NCBI RefSeq assembly: GCF_037176765.1
Contig: NC_090021.1
Span: 194,847,378 to 194,911,377, forward strand
Reading direction: 5' to 3'
Length of the DNA stretch: 64,000 bases
Origin: Anolis sagrei
Taxonomy: Eukaryota; Chordata; Lepidosauria; Squamata; Anolidae
Position numbers and translations under genes: made by a program. Positions 1 to 10,900 of the stretch are shown in pieces. Every line of letters starts with the position of its first letter. The first letter of the stretch is position 1. The notes beneath the pieces are model-generated. The model did no database searches. It was not told where the DNA came from and was given only the letters and a program-made list of their open reading frames with translations.

Positions 1-1018
1 TATGGGAACACAGAGCTCAGGTGATGCCGTAATCCTAACAGTGTTTGCTTTTTTAAATTATAATTTTAGCACATATTCACACAGTTTAGTTGTTCATTAC
101 AGTAAAGGGATGAAAAAATTGTGAATGTGATTAGTTTCGAGGCTACATAACATAAAACCAGTGCAAGAAAAAAAGGAACAGGTTCTGACAATAGTTTTAA
201 GGTGAGACAGTTCATAGTGAACTTTGCCTTGCTTTTTACATTCTTCGCAGACAGTTGTTAATCCCCACTAATGGAAACTACCTGAAATAAATATCCTTAC
301 CCTCCAAAGTCCCTGCAATCTCTGTAGCAAATGCTACTTACATTTTGGGATGAAAAATTCACTATGGAAGTAAACAGTGACAGGCTGAGGGCAAGCAGTG
401 TTCCTCATTCAGATGGTGATTTGTTTTTCCAAAGCAGTAGATAAGGTGAACAAGTGATTTTATTCTGTGGAGAAAAGATAGAAGATGCCTGATTAGCTAT
501 CTAACCGTAACTGATTCTCATCCAAGGTGATACTTGCTACTCATCACTAAACTAATGCAAAAGGAGCCAAATGCCCATCTAGTTCAGCACCCTGCTTGCC
601 ATAGAGCCCAACGGGTTGGTTCTGGGAATTCAGAAAACAGGACATTAGTGCAAGTGCATCCTCCATCTGGACACCACAGTAACTGGTATAACACACACTA
701 TTTCCCATATTGGAGGTAATATATAGCACATTGAGGGAATTCTGGCATATAAATACTATATAATAAAATAAAAATAAATATCTACCAAGGGTATACAAAT
801 AATATATTACCTACCTCTGACAGCAAAAACCCAAGGACCCCATCGTAAGATTTGTGTTTTAAAATGTCAATTAGAGCAGGTAGGTTTTATTGATGAAGAC
901 CTTCAGTCCCCAGCAAGATATGATTAAGGAACATTTTATTCCTAGGGAGTTTATTAACATGGTTTGCCTTGTGCAAAGTGGGGATTCGCAGAGTGAAAAT
1001 TAGGGAGAGCATCTGTTC
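1..1018. other. Intergenic DNA upstream of CFAP210
   Basis: AT-rich sequence with no exon I can support. Around 560-700 there is wording like a lizard CR1-type 3' region (a 'catctagttcagcaccctg' stretch), but the match is from memory and weak. Short ORFs here have no recognisable protein content. Confidence 0.5.
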
Positions 1019-1106
1019 CTGTGTAGAAGAGGGCATTTCAGCAGGTATTGCTGGTCAGGCAGCCAGGCACCAAGTGACATTGGCTGAAACGCCCTCTTCT
1101 ACACAG
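1019..1106. mobile_element. Small fold-back MITE
   Basis: Two 24-nt arms, 1019-1042 and 1083-1106, are inverted copies of each other with one mismatch, separated by a 40-nt loop. This is the shape of a short non-autonomous DNA transposon. The superfamily is not determinable because no clear target duplication is seen. Confidence 0.6.
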
Positions 1107-1390
1107 CCATTAAAACAAAGCTTTCCAAACACTTCATGCTGATGACACACTTTTTAGACATGTATCATTTCACAACACAGGAATTCAGTTTTACTAGCAA
1201 ATCGGAGGTTAAAGAAACCCCTTATAAGCAATAAAAACAAATACATAAGTTGTAATAATGAGATGTATGGGGACACAACATATCTCAAGAAAAGGTTTTT
1301 AAAAATATGATTTATTGCTTGTTTCACAAAGACTCAGAGGTTTCTCATAATGTTCATTGCAGCCAGCACACAGCTCAGCCTTAAAAGGTA

Positions 1391-1445
1391 TAGTTTATTG
1401 TTGTGTGCCTTCAAATAATTTCTGACTTCTGGCGACTCTAAGGTG
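1391..1445 (-). mobile_element. 3' tail of a tRNA-type lizard SINE
   Basis: The 'gttgtgtgccttcaa' and 'tttctgacttctggcgac' wording is the reverse complement of the SINE tail also found at 47105-47345 and 63505-63700. It is a truncated fragment. Confidence 0.55.
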
Positions 1446-1448
1446 AAA

Positions 1449-1492
1449 TGATAATAATAATAATAACAATAATAATAATTATAATTATTATT
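1449..1492. repeat. (AAT)n microsatellite
   Basis: An imperfect run of ATA/AAT triplets that adjoins the LINE-like tail beginning at 1493. Confidence 0.85.
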
Positions 1493-1925
1493 TTATTTCT
1501 GTACCCCGCCTTCATCTCCCCAAAGGGACTTGGGATGGTTTACATATGGCACAAGGTGCCAAGATAAAGCATAAAATAAACACACAATACAATGCAAAGT
1601 AAAAACTACAGCATTTAAAAACAGCAATTTAAAACTCAGAACAACGCCCAGTGACCTATGGTGACAACTACCGCAAGACATGGCCAGACTGTAAACAAGA
1701 CAAGGGAACTGGCCAAGGAAAAGGGCATGGGATGAAAGTTCAGTGCTGTGTCATTGATTGTGGACCACTGGGGCTAGACGTTCTCAAAGGTTTGTTCAAA
1801 CATTAAAGTCTTCAGATCCCTACAGAAGGAGGACAGTGTGGGGGCCTGTCTGATCTCCCTGGGGAGGGTGTTCCAAAGCTGGGGGGGGGGCATGCACCAC
1901 CGAGAAGACCCTCTCCCTCATCTCT
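1493..1925 (-). mobile_element. Non-LTR retroelement 3' region (family uncertain)
   Basis: It begins with a 'tttatttctgtaccccgcc' tail block and holds the 'ccctggggagggtgttccaaagc' type of wording seen at the 3' ends of many squamate LINE copies. Related blocks occur at 40305-40800 and 43480-43780. No intact reading frame remains. Confidence 0.5.
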
Positions 1926-2360
1926 ACCAACTGCACTTGTGACAGTAATCATCATTTTATTTCTTTCCCGCCTCTCCTCATGGCTCGAGGTGGGGGCAAA
2001 AACGCTACAAATACACACACTAAAACATACCTCCATAAAAGTTACATATCAAAACGTATCTCTATGAAATACATACTAAAACACACAAAACAGATCAAAC
2101 AAAGGCCACTTAAAATTCATGTTTAGAGACTGTTTGGGTAGGCCTGCTGGAAGAGATAGGTCTTTACATGGTTTTAAATTCTGACAGTTCATTTAGCAGC
2201 CGGAGCTCTACTGGCAGGTTGTTCCACAGTTGTGGGGTGGCTGATGAAAAGATCCTCTTGAGTGATGGTTGTCAGTCGGGTTCTGGCTGGTTGGAGCAGA
2301 CACCACCCAGACCGAAGTGTGTGGGGCGGATCCAGGTTACCTTTAGGTATCCCGGATCCA
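1926..2360 (-). mobile_element. Second non-LTR retroelement 3' region
   Basis: A second tail of the same general design ('ttatttctttcccgcctc', 'catggctcgaggtggg') directly abuts the previous one. Its tail block resembles 34305-34490. The 116-codon frame inside it has no domain I recognise and is treated as chance. Confidence 0.45.
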
Positions 2361-2590
2361 AATCACTTATTTACATAGTATCCTCAACACACATGCACTG
2401 TGCAAATAAAAGAACCCGAAACAGTAGGTCATACCAAAACTCCAAATGGTTTGTCAGGATATATGCATTCCAAGGGAATTTGCCTTTGCAATCCTCTGAG
2501 GCTTACATTGTAGAATGAAACGTGTGACTCTGCTTTAAAAGCCCTGGCTCAACACTGTGGGATTCTGGGAGTCATAGTATTATAGGGCCA

Positions 2591-2894
2591 TTAAAGCAGG
2601 CATGGGCCAACTTGACCATGCAAGTGTTTTGGACTTCAACTCCCAACATTCCTCACAGCCTCAGGCCCTTTCCTTTTCCTCCTCGGTCACTTAAGCGGCT
2701 GAGGGGGAAAAGGAAGGGGCCTGAGGCTGTGAGGAATGGTAGAATTGCTGAGGGGGGAAAGGAAGCGTCCCGGGGCTGTGAGGAATGGCGGGAGTTGCTG
2801 AGGAGGGAAAAGAAGGGGCCTGAGGCTGTGAAGAATGTTGGGAGTTGAAGTCCAAAACACCTGGAGGGCTCCAGTTGGCCCATGCCTGCTTTAA
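2591..2894. mobile_element. hAT-like palindromic MITE with internal 50-bp repeats
   Basis: The ends are inverted copies of each other around 'caggcatgggccaact' (from about 2600) and 'agttggcccatgcctg' (to about 2888), and the inverted match runs a few bases further out as attaaag/ctttaa. Just inside both ends lies the 'ttggacttcaactccca' block of the common palindromic hAT-like family. The interior holds three tandem GA-rich units at about 2698-2746, 2747-2796 and 2797-2846 (49, 50 and 50 nt). The ORFs on both strands are by-products of this composition. Confidence 0.7.
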
Positions 2895-3343
2895 ATGGTG
2901 TTGGTGCTTCACCAGACAAGTCCCAGGGCCCCACGGCATTGAGCCAGGGGAGATCAAGTGGGGGGTCACACTGCATGAATGCTACAGTGGGGAGTCCAAT
3001 TCCAAGGCTCGCTCTCCAAGGAATGGCAGCGCGCGCCGGGTTCGTTAAGGCCCGGCGCGAGCGAGGCACCAGCGGGCCAATGGCAGGCCTGTTTGAAGCG
3101 CGCGCGGTGTGTGAGGGGGGGGGGGGGGCAAAGAGGGAAAGAGAAAGAGCGTAGAGTGAAAGCGCCCCTTCCCCCGCGGCTCTCCCCCAAACCAGCGTCG
3201 GCCAAACTAACCTGCAACATCTTCGCCCAGCCGGGTCACGTGAGCGAGCGCCCCGGAGAGGACACTCGCGCCGCGTGATTCTGCCAAGCAAGCGCCGCGA
3301 GACTTCCTCTCTCCAATCCTCTCTCTTTCTCCCCCCAACCCCA

Positions 3344-3356
3344 GTTGCCTGGCAAC
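3344..3356. promoter_or_regulatory. RFX X-box-like motif upstream of the CFAP210 start
   Basis: The sequence is GTTGCCTGGCAAC, a near-perfect inverted repeat of GTTGCC/GGCAAC, which fits the X-box bound by RFX factors. It lies 71 bases before the CFAP210 ATG. Motile-cilium genes are commonly driven by RFX2/RFX3 with FOXJ1, so both position and target gene fit. Confidence 0.7.
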
Positions 3357-3426
3357 CGCAGGGACGCCGCGCCAGGCCTTCCCCGGGGAAGAAGAAGAGC
3401 CTGTGCGGAGGAGGCCGGAGGAGCAC

Positions 3427-3493
3427 ATGGGGACGATGCTGCGGCCCGCGGTGCGGTTCGGGAGGCCCCGGGGGCAAAACCGAGAGGACATGC
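3427..3493 (+). CDS. CFAP210: CFAP210 coding exon 1
   Basis: The exon encodes 22 residues beginning MGTMLRPAVRFGRP and ends one base into codon 23 before a GTGAGTG donor. The codon completes with AA from exon 2 (CAA, Gln). It is too short to stand out as an ORF but is supported by its phase, the donor and the CpG island. Confidence 0.75.
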
Positions 3494-4954
3494 GTGAGTG
3501 CGAGCGAGGGAGGGAGGGAGGGGAAGTGGTGAATGAACTCAAAGCAATAAAAAGGCCTCAGCAGTAATAGGAATTCCTTTCCCTTGCACGGGAGCAAGCG
3601 GCGTCTCCATGGAAACCACGCCGCGAAGAAGATGGCTGCGTCTACCTATCCTGTCACAGCAACCCAGTGATTCCCGCCATGAAAGTCTCCGACAACAGTT
3701 TGGCCACTGCCACGACTCAATACTATGGAAGTTCTTCTAGTCCTCTCTGCCTCACCAAACTACAAATCCCAGGATGACTTATTACTGAGCCACCGGAGTG
3801 GTGTAAAGTGGTGTCAAACTACATCCATTCTACCCTTAGATATACCACATAGGCAAAAGATAAAGCGGTGAGGCAACTGCCTTACTCTCCCACCCGGGGC
3901 GGCTCGTCCATTACGCGAAGTGAGCGGTCGCAGAACACTTTTTTTTGCCAGGGGCGCAGAGGCGCCTCTGTAAATGCCCCTCGACTGCCACTTGAGGAGC
4001 GCCCCCTCAGCTCACAACAGCCCTAGCAGTCCGGGGGGAGCCTCAGCTTTCTTGCCTCGCTGCCGGGTGATCCTCTTCCCAAAGGGGCCGGGCCCTTGAG
4101 CCTCGCCTAGCCCCTCTCGTTCCTGCTCCACCCAACCACCGGGTGCGCGAGCGAGCCAGCACTCAATCGTTCTCCGCGTTCGATCCCTTCCCATGACCGG
4201 CTCCCTTTCCCAATCCCCCGGCGCTCCACCCGCCTCCTCTCCTCTCCCCAATCCGCGGGTGGGCCAAGGGGTGGAGCCGCTGTGTCTGGCCCGCTTCGGG
4301 TCTGGAGGCGTGTCTGAAGACAGGGATTGTGGCGCAGCTGGCTGAGTGTCAGCTGCATTAAGATCACTCTGACCAAAAGGTCATGAGTTCGAAGCCAGCC
4401 CGGGCTGGAGTGGGCGTCCAGCCATTGGTGTAGCCCATTGTCGACCTTTGCAACCCGAAAGACAGTTGCATCTGTCAAGTAGGAAAATAAGGTACCACCT
4501 TGTGTGGGAGGCTAAATTTAACTAATTTATGAGGCCATAAAGAAAAAAGACTCCGGGGAATGTGGAATGTGGAAGAACTTCATCGGTGTCACTGATGGAT
4601 GATGAAAAGCAGCAGCTCCCCTGGCGGCCAGAAAAAAGTTAAATAGCCTCGGTGTATTTGTGTGTTAAACGTTGTTTGTCAAACTGGCATTGAATGTTTG
4701 CCATATATGTGTTGACTGTAATCCGCCCTGAGTCCCCTGCGGGGTGAGAAGGGCGGAATATAACTGTAAATAAATAAATAAATAAATAAAGACCCCAGCA
4801 TGCGCACCAAAGGTCGCCTCTTCTCCTGACTTTCTCTTCAGCCATTGGGACCAAGAGAGCGAGAGAGAGAGAGAGCCCCTCCGGCTGGAGGTATCTCCCA
4901 CCTCCGCCCACTCCTTTGTTTTTGCGCCTACCTTCAGGAAAGATGGGCATCTCC

Positions 4955-4988
<34 letters not shown>

Positions 4989-7900
4989 CCCAATGGCTGA
5001 GGAGAAAGTCAGGAGAAGAGGTGACTTTTGGTGCACACGCCGGGGTCTTCAGGCATGCCTCCAGACCCAAAGCGGGCCCGGCAAGGGAGCAAATGCAGCA
5101 AGTGTAGTTACTGGGATTATAGTTCACCTACAATCAAAGAGCATTCTGAACTCCACCAATGATGGAATTGAACCAAATATGGCACACAGAACTCCCACGA
5201 CAAACAGAAAATATATATCAATGATTGGTTGGGAAGGGGGGGGGTGCCAAAATACTGTTTGCTTACCATTGAAAATTACCTAGGGCCACCTCTGAGAGTA
5301 GATTATTTTGATGTTTTTAGGAGGTGACATGGGGGACAACCCTCAAAGGTCTCCTATGAAGGTCTATGGTAGCCTTTTAGCAGTTCAGAGTTGTCCATAC
5401 CTGGTTTAGAACTTCACTATGCAAAGTTTTGAGATTGGGTTCTCAACTTTGGCTTGATCTGGGGTTTGGGCACACTCAGGGGCGGCTCAACCCATACGCA
5501 AAGTAAACAATTGCAGTATAGTTGGTTTTGCCCAGGGGCGCTCTTGAGGCACTCTTGGGGAAAAATAGACCTTGACATATGCGACTTGTAGTTACTGGGA
5601 TGTATAGTTCACCTACAATCAAAGAGCATTCTGAACTCCGCCAATGATGGAATTGAACCAAATATGGCACACAGAACTCCTACGACGAACAGTAAATATA
5701 TATAACAGTGATTGGTTGGGGGTGGGGGGCGCCAAAATACTGTTTGCTTACCATTGAAAATTACCTAGGGCCGCCTCTGCTCCCACCCCCTCGATGGTGT
5801 TTTATTATTTTACAGACCAGGTTAAAATAATTTTGGCACTCATTGTGGTGTAGTGGTTTGAACTGTGGCTTTGAGGTGGAAGGCATGGAAGCCCCCTGGG
5901 TGACTTAGGCCCCTTCCACACAGCTGTATAAAATCCCACATTTTCTGCTTTGAACTGGAATATAGGTGGACTCATATAACTCAGTGATAAGCAGATATTA
6001 TGGATTATTTGCCTTGATATTCTGGGTTATATGGCTGTGTGGAAGGGCCCTGAGGGCAAGGAACACTTTCTCGGCCTCAGAGGAAGGAAAGTGTTAAACC
6101 CCCTTTGCCTCGATTGTTTTACGATAGTTTCATCTTAGGGTTGTCATATGGTATTGATTACTTGAAGGCACGCAAGAACAAAATTTTGGTCAGCATGTGA
6201 CTATTTTTATGTAACTGTTTATCACCATGAGCATGTTTCAATAAACTTTTAAGGCAAAACACCCAGGTAGAGGACATGTTCCTAAAATGAGTTTCTTTTG
6301 TCACAGACACAATCCACCTCCAACAAAGGCCCCTTCCACACAGTTGCAAAAAATCCCACATTATCTGCCTTGAACGGGAATATATGGCAGCATGGACTCA
6401 GGGCCCTTCCACACAGCCCTATATTCCAGAATATCAAGGCAGAAAATCCTATAATATCAGCTTTGAACTGGTTTATCCGAGTCCACACTCAGATAATGTG
6501 GGATTTTCTCCCTTGATAATCTGGGATATAAGGCTGTGTGGAAGGGCACTTAGATAACCCAGTTCAAAGCATATATTGTGGGATTTTCTGCCATGATATT
6601 CTGGGTTACATGGTTGTGTGGGAGGGTCCTAAAATTCTGGATTCTGGTAATTCATTTATTATGATCATCATCAGAAAGAGGCAAACCTTCATGTTCTTCT
6701 GAACCCTTTTTCTTGTTGTAGAGCCAGTGACCACTGCATCTGGACATACACCGTAGTTGAAAAGCTTATCCCATAATTCATAAGGTGTGTCCTGGCCATG
6801 CTGTAATATCACTACCTTTTCTGTGTGATGGGAACTGGAGAGGAAGCTTGGGTGGATCTGCACTGTAGAATTAATGCAGTTTGAGACCACTTCTACCTGC
6901 TACATGCTATGGAATGATGGAAATTGTGATTTTACAAGTTCTTTAGTCTTCTCTGCCAAAGCGTGCTGACGCCTCACTAAACTACAACTCCTGGGATTCC
7001 ATAGCATTGAGCCATAAAGGTTAAGGTGGCTTCAAACTGCCTTAATTTTAGAGTGTAGATGCACTCCTTGACAAAGATACCTCCTGTTTCTGAATCTGCT
7101 GCAGTAGACTTCTTTCTAGGTGTAAGTGGAGGGTACCTGTTGCCCTGCGATATTGAGGGTGTCCCATTATACTTCAAAGATGTTTAAGGACACTACAAAA
7201 GCTATTTTTGATCTACCCAACTATATTATAATACTGCTGTGGACTACTAGAGGCTTCTTCCTCAGATGTGTAAAATGGGACCATCTTATCCTATGGAACA
7301 ACAGGAAAAGTAAACAGTAAGGCCACCAGGCTATTTTTTTCCCATGTCAGGATCAACTTGAGAAACTGCAAGTCAATTCTGGTGTGAGAGAATTGGCCAC
7401 CTGCAAGGACGTTGCCCAGGGCATGCCTGGATGTTTGATGTTTTACCATCCTTTTGGGAGGCTTTTCTCATGTCCCCGCATGGAGAGCTGGAGCTGACAG
7501 AGGGAGCTCATCTACACTCTCCCCAGATTAAAACCTCCAACCTGTCAGTCTTCAGTTCTGCCTGCACAAGGGTTTAATTCACTGCGCCACTGGAGGCACC
7601 TGGCTGTGAAATGCAAGCAATTCCATTTACAGCTTACTTGTGGAGCCTAGACATATTATAGCTGGTAGAACTGCCAAATATCACATTTAACCTAATTGGA
7701 AGGTGCCATTGAATGGGTAACACACCCTGCTTTTGAAGCTTCAATTTGGGGCAAAAATTCTTACAATATTTAAAAAAATTTCCTCTGTATGCACAAACAA
7801 TATCTTGTTTTTGTTACACAGTGGCTTTGTAGTGCAATCTTCCCTGTTGAGGGAATTTGAAAAAACTCACAAGTCATGCATGAGACTATAAAGGCTATTA

Positions 7901-10900
7901 AGTCTATGGATCCATTGGGAGGCAGTGGAAGTATGAAGCAGTACCTAACTCAACCAGATGGTAAATAGCCCTCTGGCTGAGGACAAATTAGTGGGAGCCT
8001 AACAGAGTCACTGGAGCTCCTTCACCTCCACCTCCTATCTCAAAAATAAGGCAGTTTTTTTTAAAAAGCCACCCCAAAACCCTTGAATCAAAGGCGCCAT
8101 AAAATCTCAGGTGCACCACGTTTTTGAACTCCCTTAAACAAGAAAAAGTGTGCCTTGGGTTCTATGAAATATGGTAATTTTAATTAGAAGACTGCAACTC
8201 TCACATCTCAGCAGCCCAAGCTAGCACAGCCAGTGGCAAAGAATCTTGGGAGCTGCAGTTCAGCAACACTTGAAGTTACATAATTTCTACCTAGCTTACA
8301 TACAGGGATTGGTATTCCAGGTGGGTGTTAAAATTATGACTTTCTGGCCTTAAAGTGAGACAGCGGTATATAAATCTTTTTTTTTTCTTTTCACAGAAGA
8401 TGAAAAGGATGAAGTGGAGGGAATATTTCTCCCAGTAGGAGTAGATCTTCACGAAATAGCCATACTGTCCAAGGCAGAATGGCAAAGGATTCAAGACAGC
8501 CTCACAGCTCGAGCCAGAGAAGTAGCACAGGCCCGTGCTGAAAGGAAAGCACGGAAAGATCTACATTTAAAGTCTCAAGCACTTGTCAAGAACTGGACCA
8601 ACACTATTGCAGTAAGGGAAAAATATGCATTTCACTACCAGTGTTCCTCCTTGAATGTCTGAATGTATTTATATCTTTTCCTCTAATGCAGAGTAAGACA
8701 AAATAATTGTTAGTCAAAAAGGTTTTAGCATAACAAGGACTGTTAGCAGATCTTGATAAATTATAAAATTGGGCAGAAATTAAAATGCAATTCAAGAGAC
8801 AAGTGCAAAATTCTACATTTAGTCTACAAAACCCAAAAATGTACAGGCGGAATTTGGGTTGCAGGAGCTACATGGCTCAGCAGTGCAACATGTGAAAGGG
8901 ACCTTGGGATTATCATTGATTATAGGTTGAACATAAACCAGCAGTAACATGATGTTGCAGCTAAAAAGACAAATGCTATTTTAGCATGTATTATTAGAAG
9001 AAAGGTTTTCAAATTGAGAGAACTTATCTTGAATTGCTATCCCCTGCTTCTTTCTGATTTATCATAAATAATCAACAATGCAATCCTACATGTGTTTTCT
9101 AGAAAGTAGTTCCACTGAGATGAGTGAGATTGCTTCTAACTGAGTGCCAAAGGCTATAAACATGTATGTCTACCCTTATGTAAACCTTATTGAATTCATT
9201 AGGACTTCTGATGAAACATGTTTAGTTTTATGTTGTGCCAAGGTAGCTGCAGAAGTTTACTTATATGGAAATTAATTCAAATACTGCCTTGAAAAGGAGG
9301 CATATAAGAGAAAAACAAAACTGTTATTGGATTTCATAGCAAAGGTTTCACTTTAATATGTTGAAGTGTGGTGCACTTTGCCTTTCCAGACAGGCCCTAT
9401 ATCCCAGGGTCTGATCTCAGGTTTTCTGTTTATTCTAGATTATCTGTGATGTACTTTACCCTTGAGCAGAATGGGAGCTCAAATTGTTTGTGGTACGGTG
9501 TATTGGTTTGAGCATTGGACTAAAGACCCTTCCAGACAGGCCCTATATCACAGGATCTACCTCAGGTTTTCTGTTTATCCTAGATTATCTGTGGTGTATG
9601 TTACCCTTGAGTAGAATGAGAGCTCAAACTGTTTGTGGTGTGATGTAGTGGCTTGAGCTTTGGGCTAAGGGCCCTTCCAGACAGGCCCTATATGCCAGGA
9701 TCTGATCTCAGGTTTTCTGTGTATCCTGGATTGTCTGGCACTGGGGACTCATATAATCCATCTTAGTGCAGAAAACCTGGAATCAGATCCTGAGATATAG
9801 GGCCTGTTTGGAAGGGCCCTAAGACTCTGGGGATTAAGGTTCAAATCTTTGTTCAGCCACTGGGAAACCTGCTGAGTGACTTTTGGTAAGTCACACTCTG
9901 TTGGCCTCAGAGGTAAGCAAATGACACCCCCCCCCCCCCCAAAAAAAACCCCTGTGATAGATACGCCTTAAGGATGCCATAAATTGGAAATGACTTGAAG
10001 GCATACAACAACCCTTTTGCCTGACATTCCAAAGATGTTAGTTTTGGCCCATCTTGCCTTTGAATAACACCCCCTAATGGCAGGTATTGCTCTTCACTAC
10101 AGGGTATGTCACAAATGAAACTGAAAGCAGGAAAACTACGGAAAGAAAGGGAAGAGGAAGTGAGAAGAAACATTGACCTGGAAGAAGCAAAGTACCAAGC
10201 ACATAAACGAAAAGAGTTTATAGAAAAAGCCAAAATGCAACAACATTATGAAAATGAGAGAGTGAAAGGCTTCCATGTAATGTAGTTCATCTCTGCCCCC
10301 TTTCATTTTCATGTTTCAGCTTTGAGAAAGCAGACTATTTTGTTGAATGTTCATATTTTGTTTTGTAGAAAGCCTTTTTACTTACTGAAGTAATGAAGGA
10401 AAGAGATGCGCAAATTGAATTTAAAAAGATAAAAGAAAACTTGTACTGCAGTAAGCATGAAGAAATAGAACAGGAGCGTCTAAAAGCTGTACAAAAAGAG
10501 GAGGAAAAGATCAAGGAACGCCACGTGAAGAGACTGCAGCTTAGCAAGGAGCAGTTAGAACAGTAAATATAACCAAGATCACCCATTTGACATTCCACTT
10601 AATAAAATAAGGATTAGTTAAGGGAATACAATTCCCCTCTAAATACATAAGCTAGAATCTGAATGTGTTCAGCATTTAGAGGTATAAAATAAATCTTACT
10701 AGCTTGTTGGGGTTTTTTTTCTTATGGGGTATTTGATTAACAGCTACTATTGTATTGATATAAACTATTAATGTAAGAGATGACATTGTTCATTAGAGCA
10801 CATTCTGAATAATCTTCCCTGCCTGAAAGCCAAATAATCACTTTCTCTTTAGATGGTAGAAGTTATGGACTGAGTAGTGCTGGATAGTGTTAGTCACCAA

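Larger units (their letters stand above)
2990..3640 (+). promoter_or_regulatory. CpG-island promoter of CFAP210
   Basis: The GC content and CpG density rise sharply here and fall again after about 3640. The island contains the first coding exon. There is no TATA box at a sensible distance, as expected for a CpG promoter. It holds an X-box-like palindrome before the exon and another just after it, plus an AAGATGGC (YY1-type) motif near 3626. A poly-G run lies at about 3115-3127. The long minus-strand ORF across the island is a composition artefact. Confidence 0.75.

Noticed and set aside
2653-3597. 314-codon minus-strand ORF over the CFAP210 promoter
   Set aside because: It spans a CpG island and a palindromic MITE, is rich in Pro/Arg/Ser/Leu as expected from GC composition, and lies opposite the supported first exon. 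No domain is recognisable.
4322-4420. tRNA-like A- and B-box sequences here and at 47105, 54700 and 55961 as tRNA genes
   Set aside because: They are heads of SINEs with LINE-like tails, lack a full cloverleaf and recur in several copies.
4639-5127. ORFs on both strands over the GA/CT region
   Set aside because: Mirror translations of a fold-back element and SINE tail, with a run of Glu-Arg from the GA repeat.
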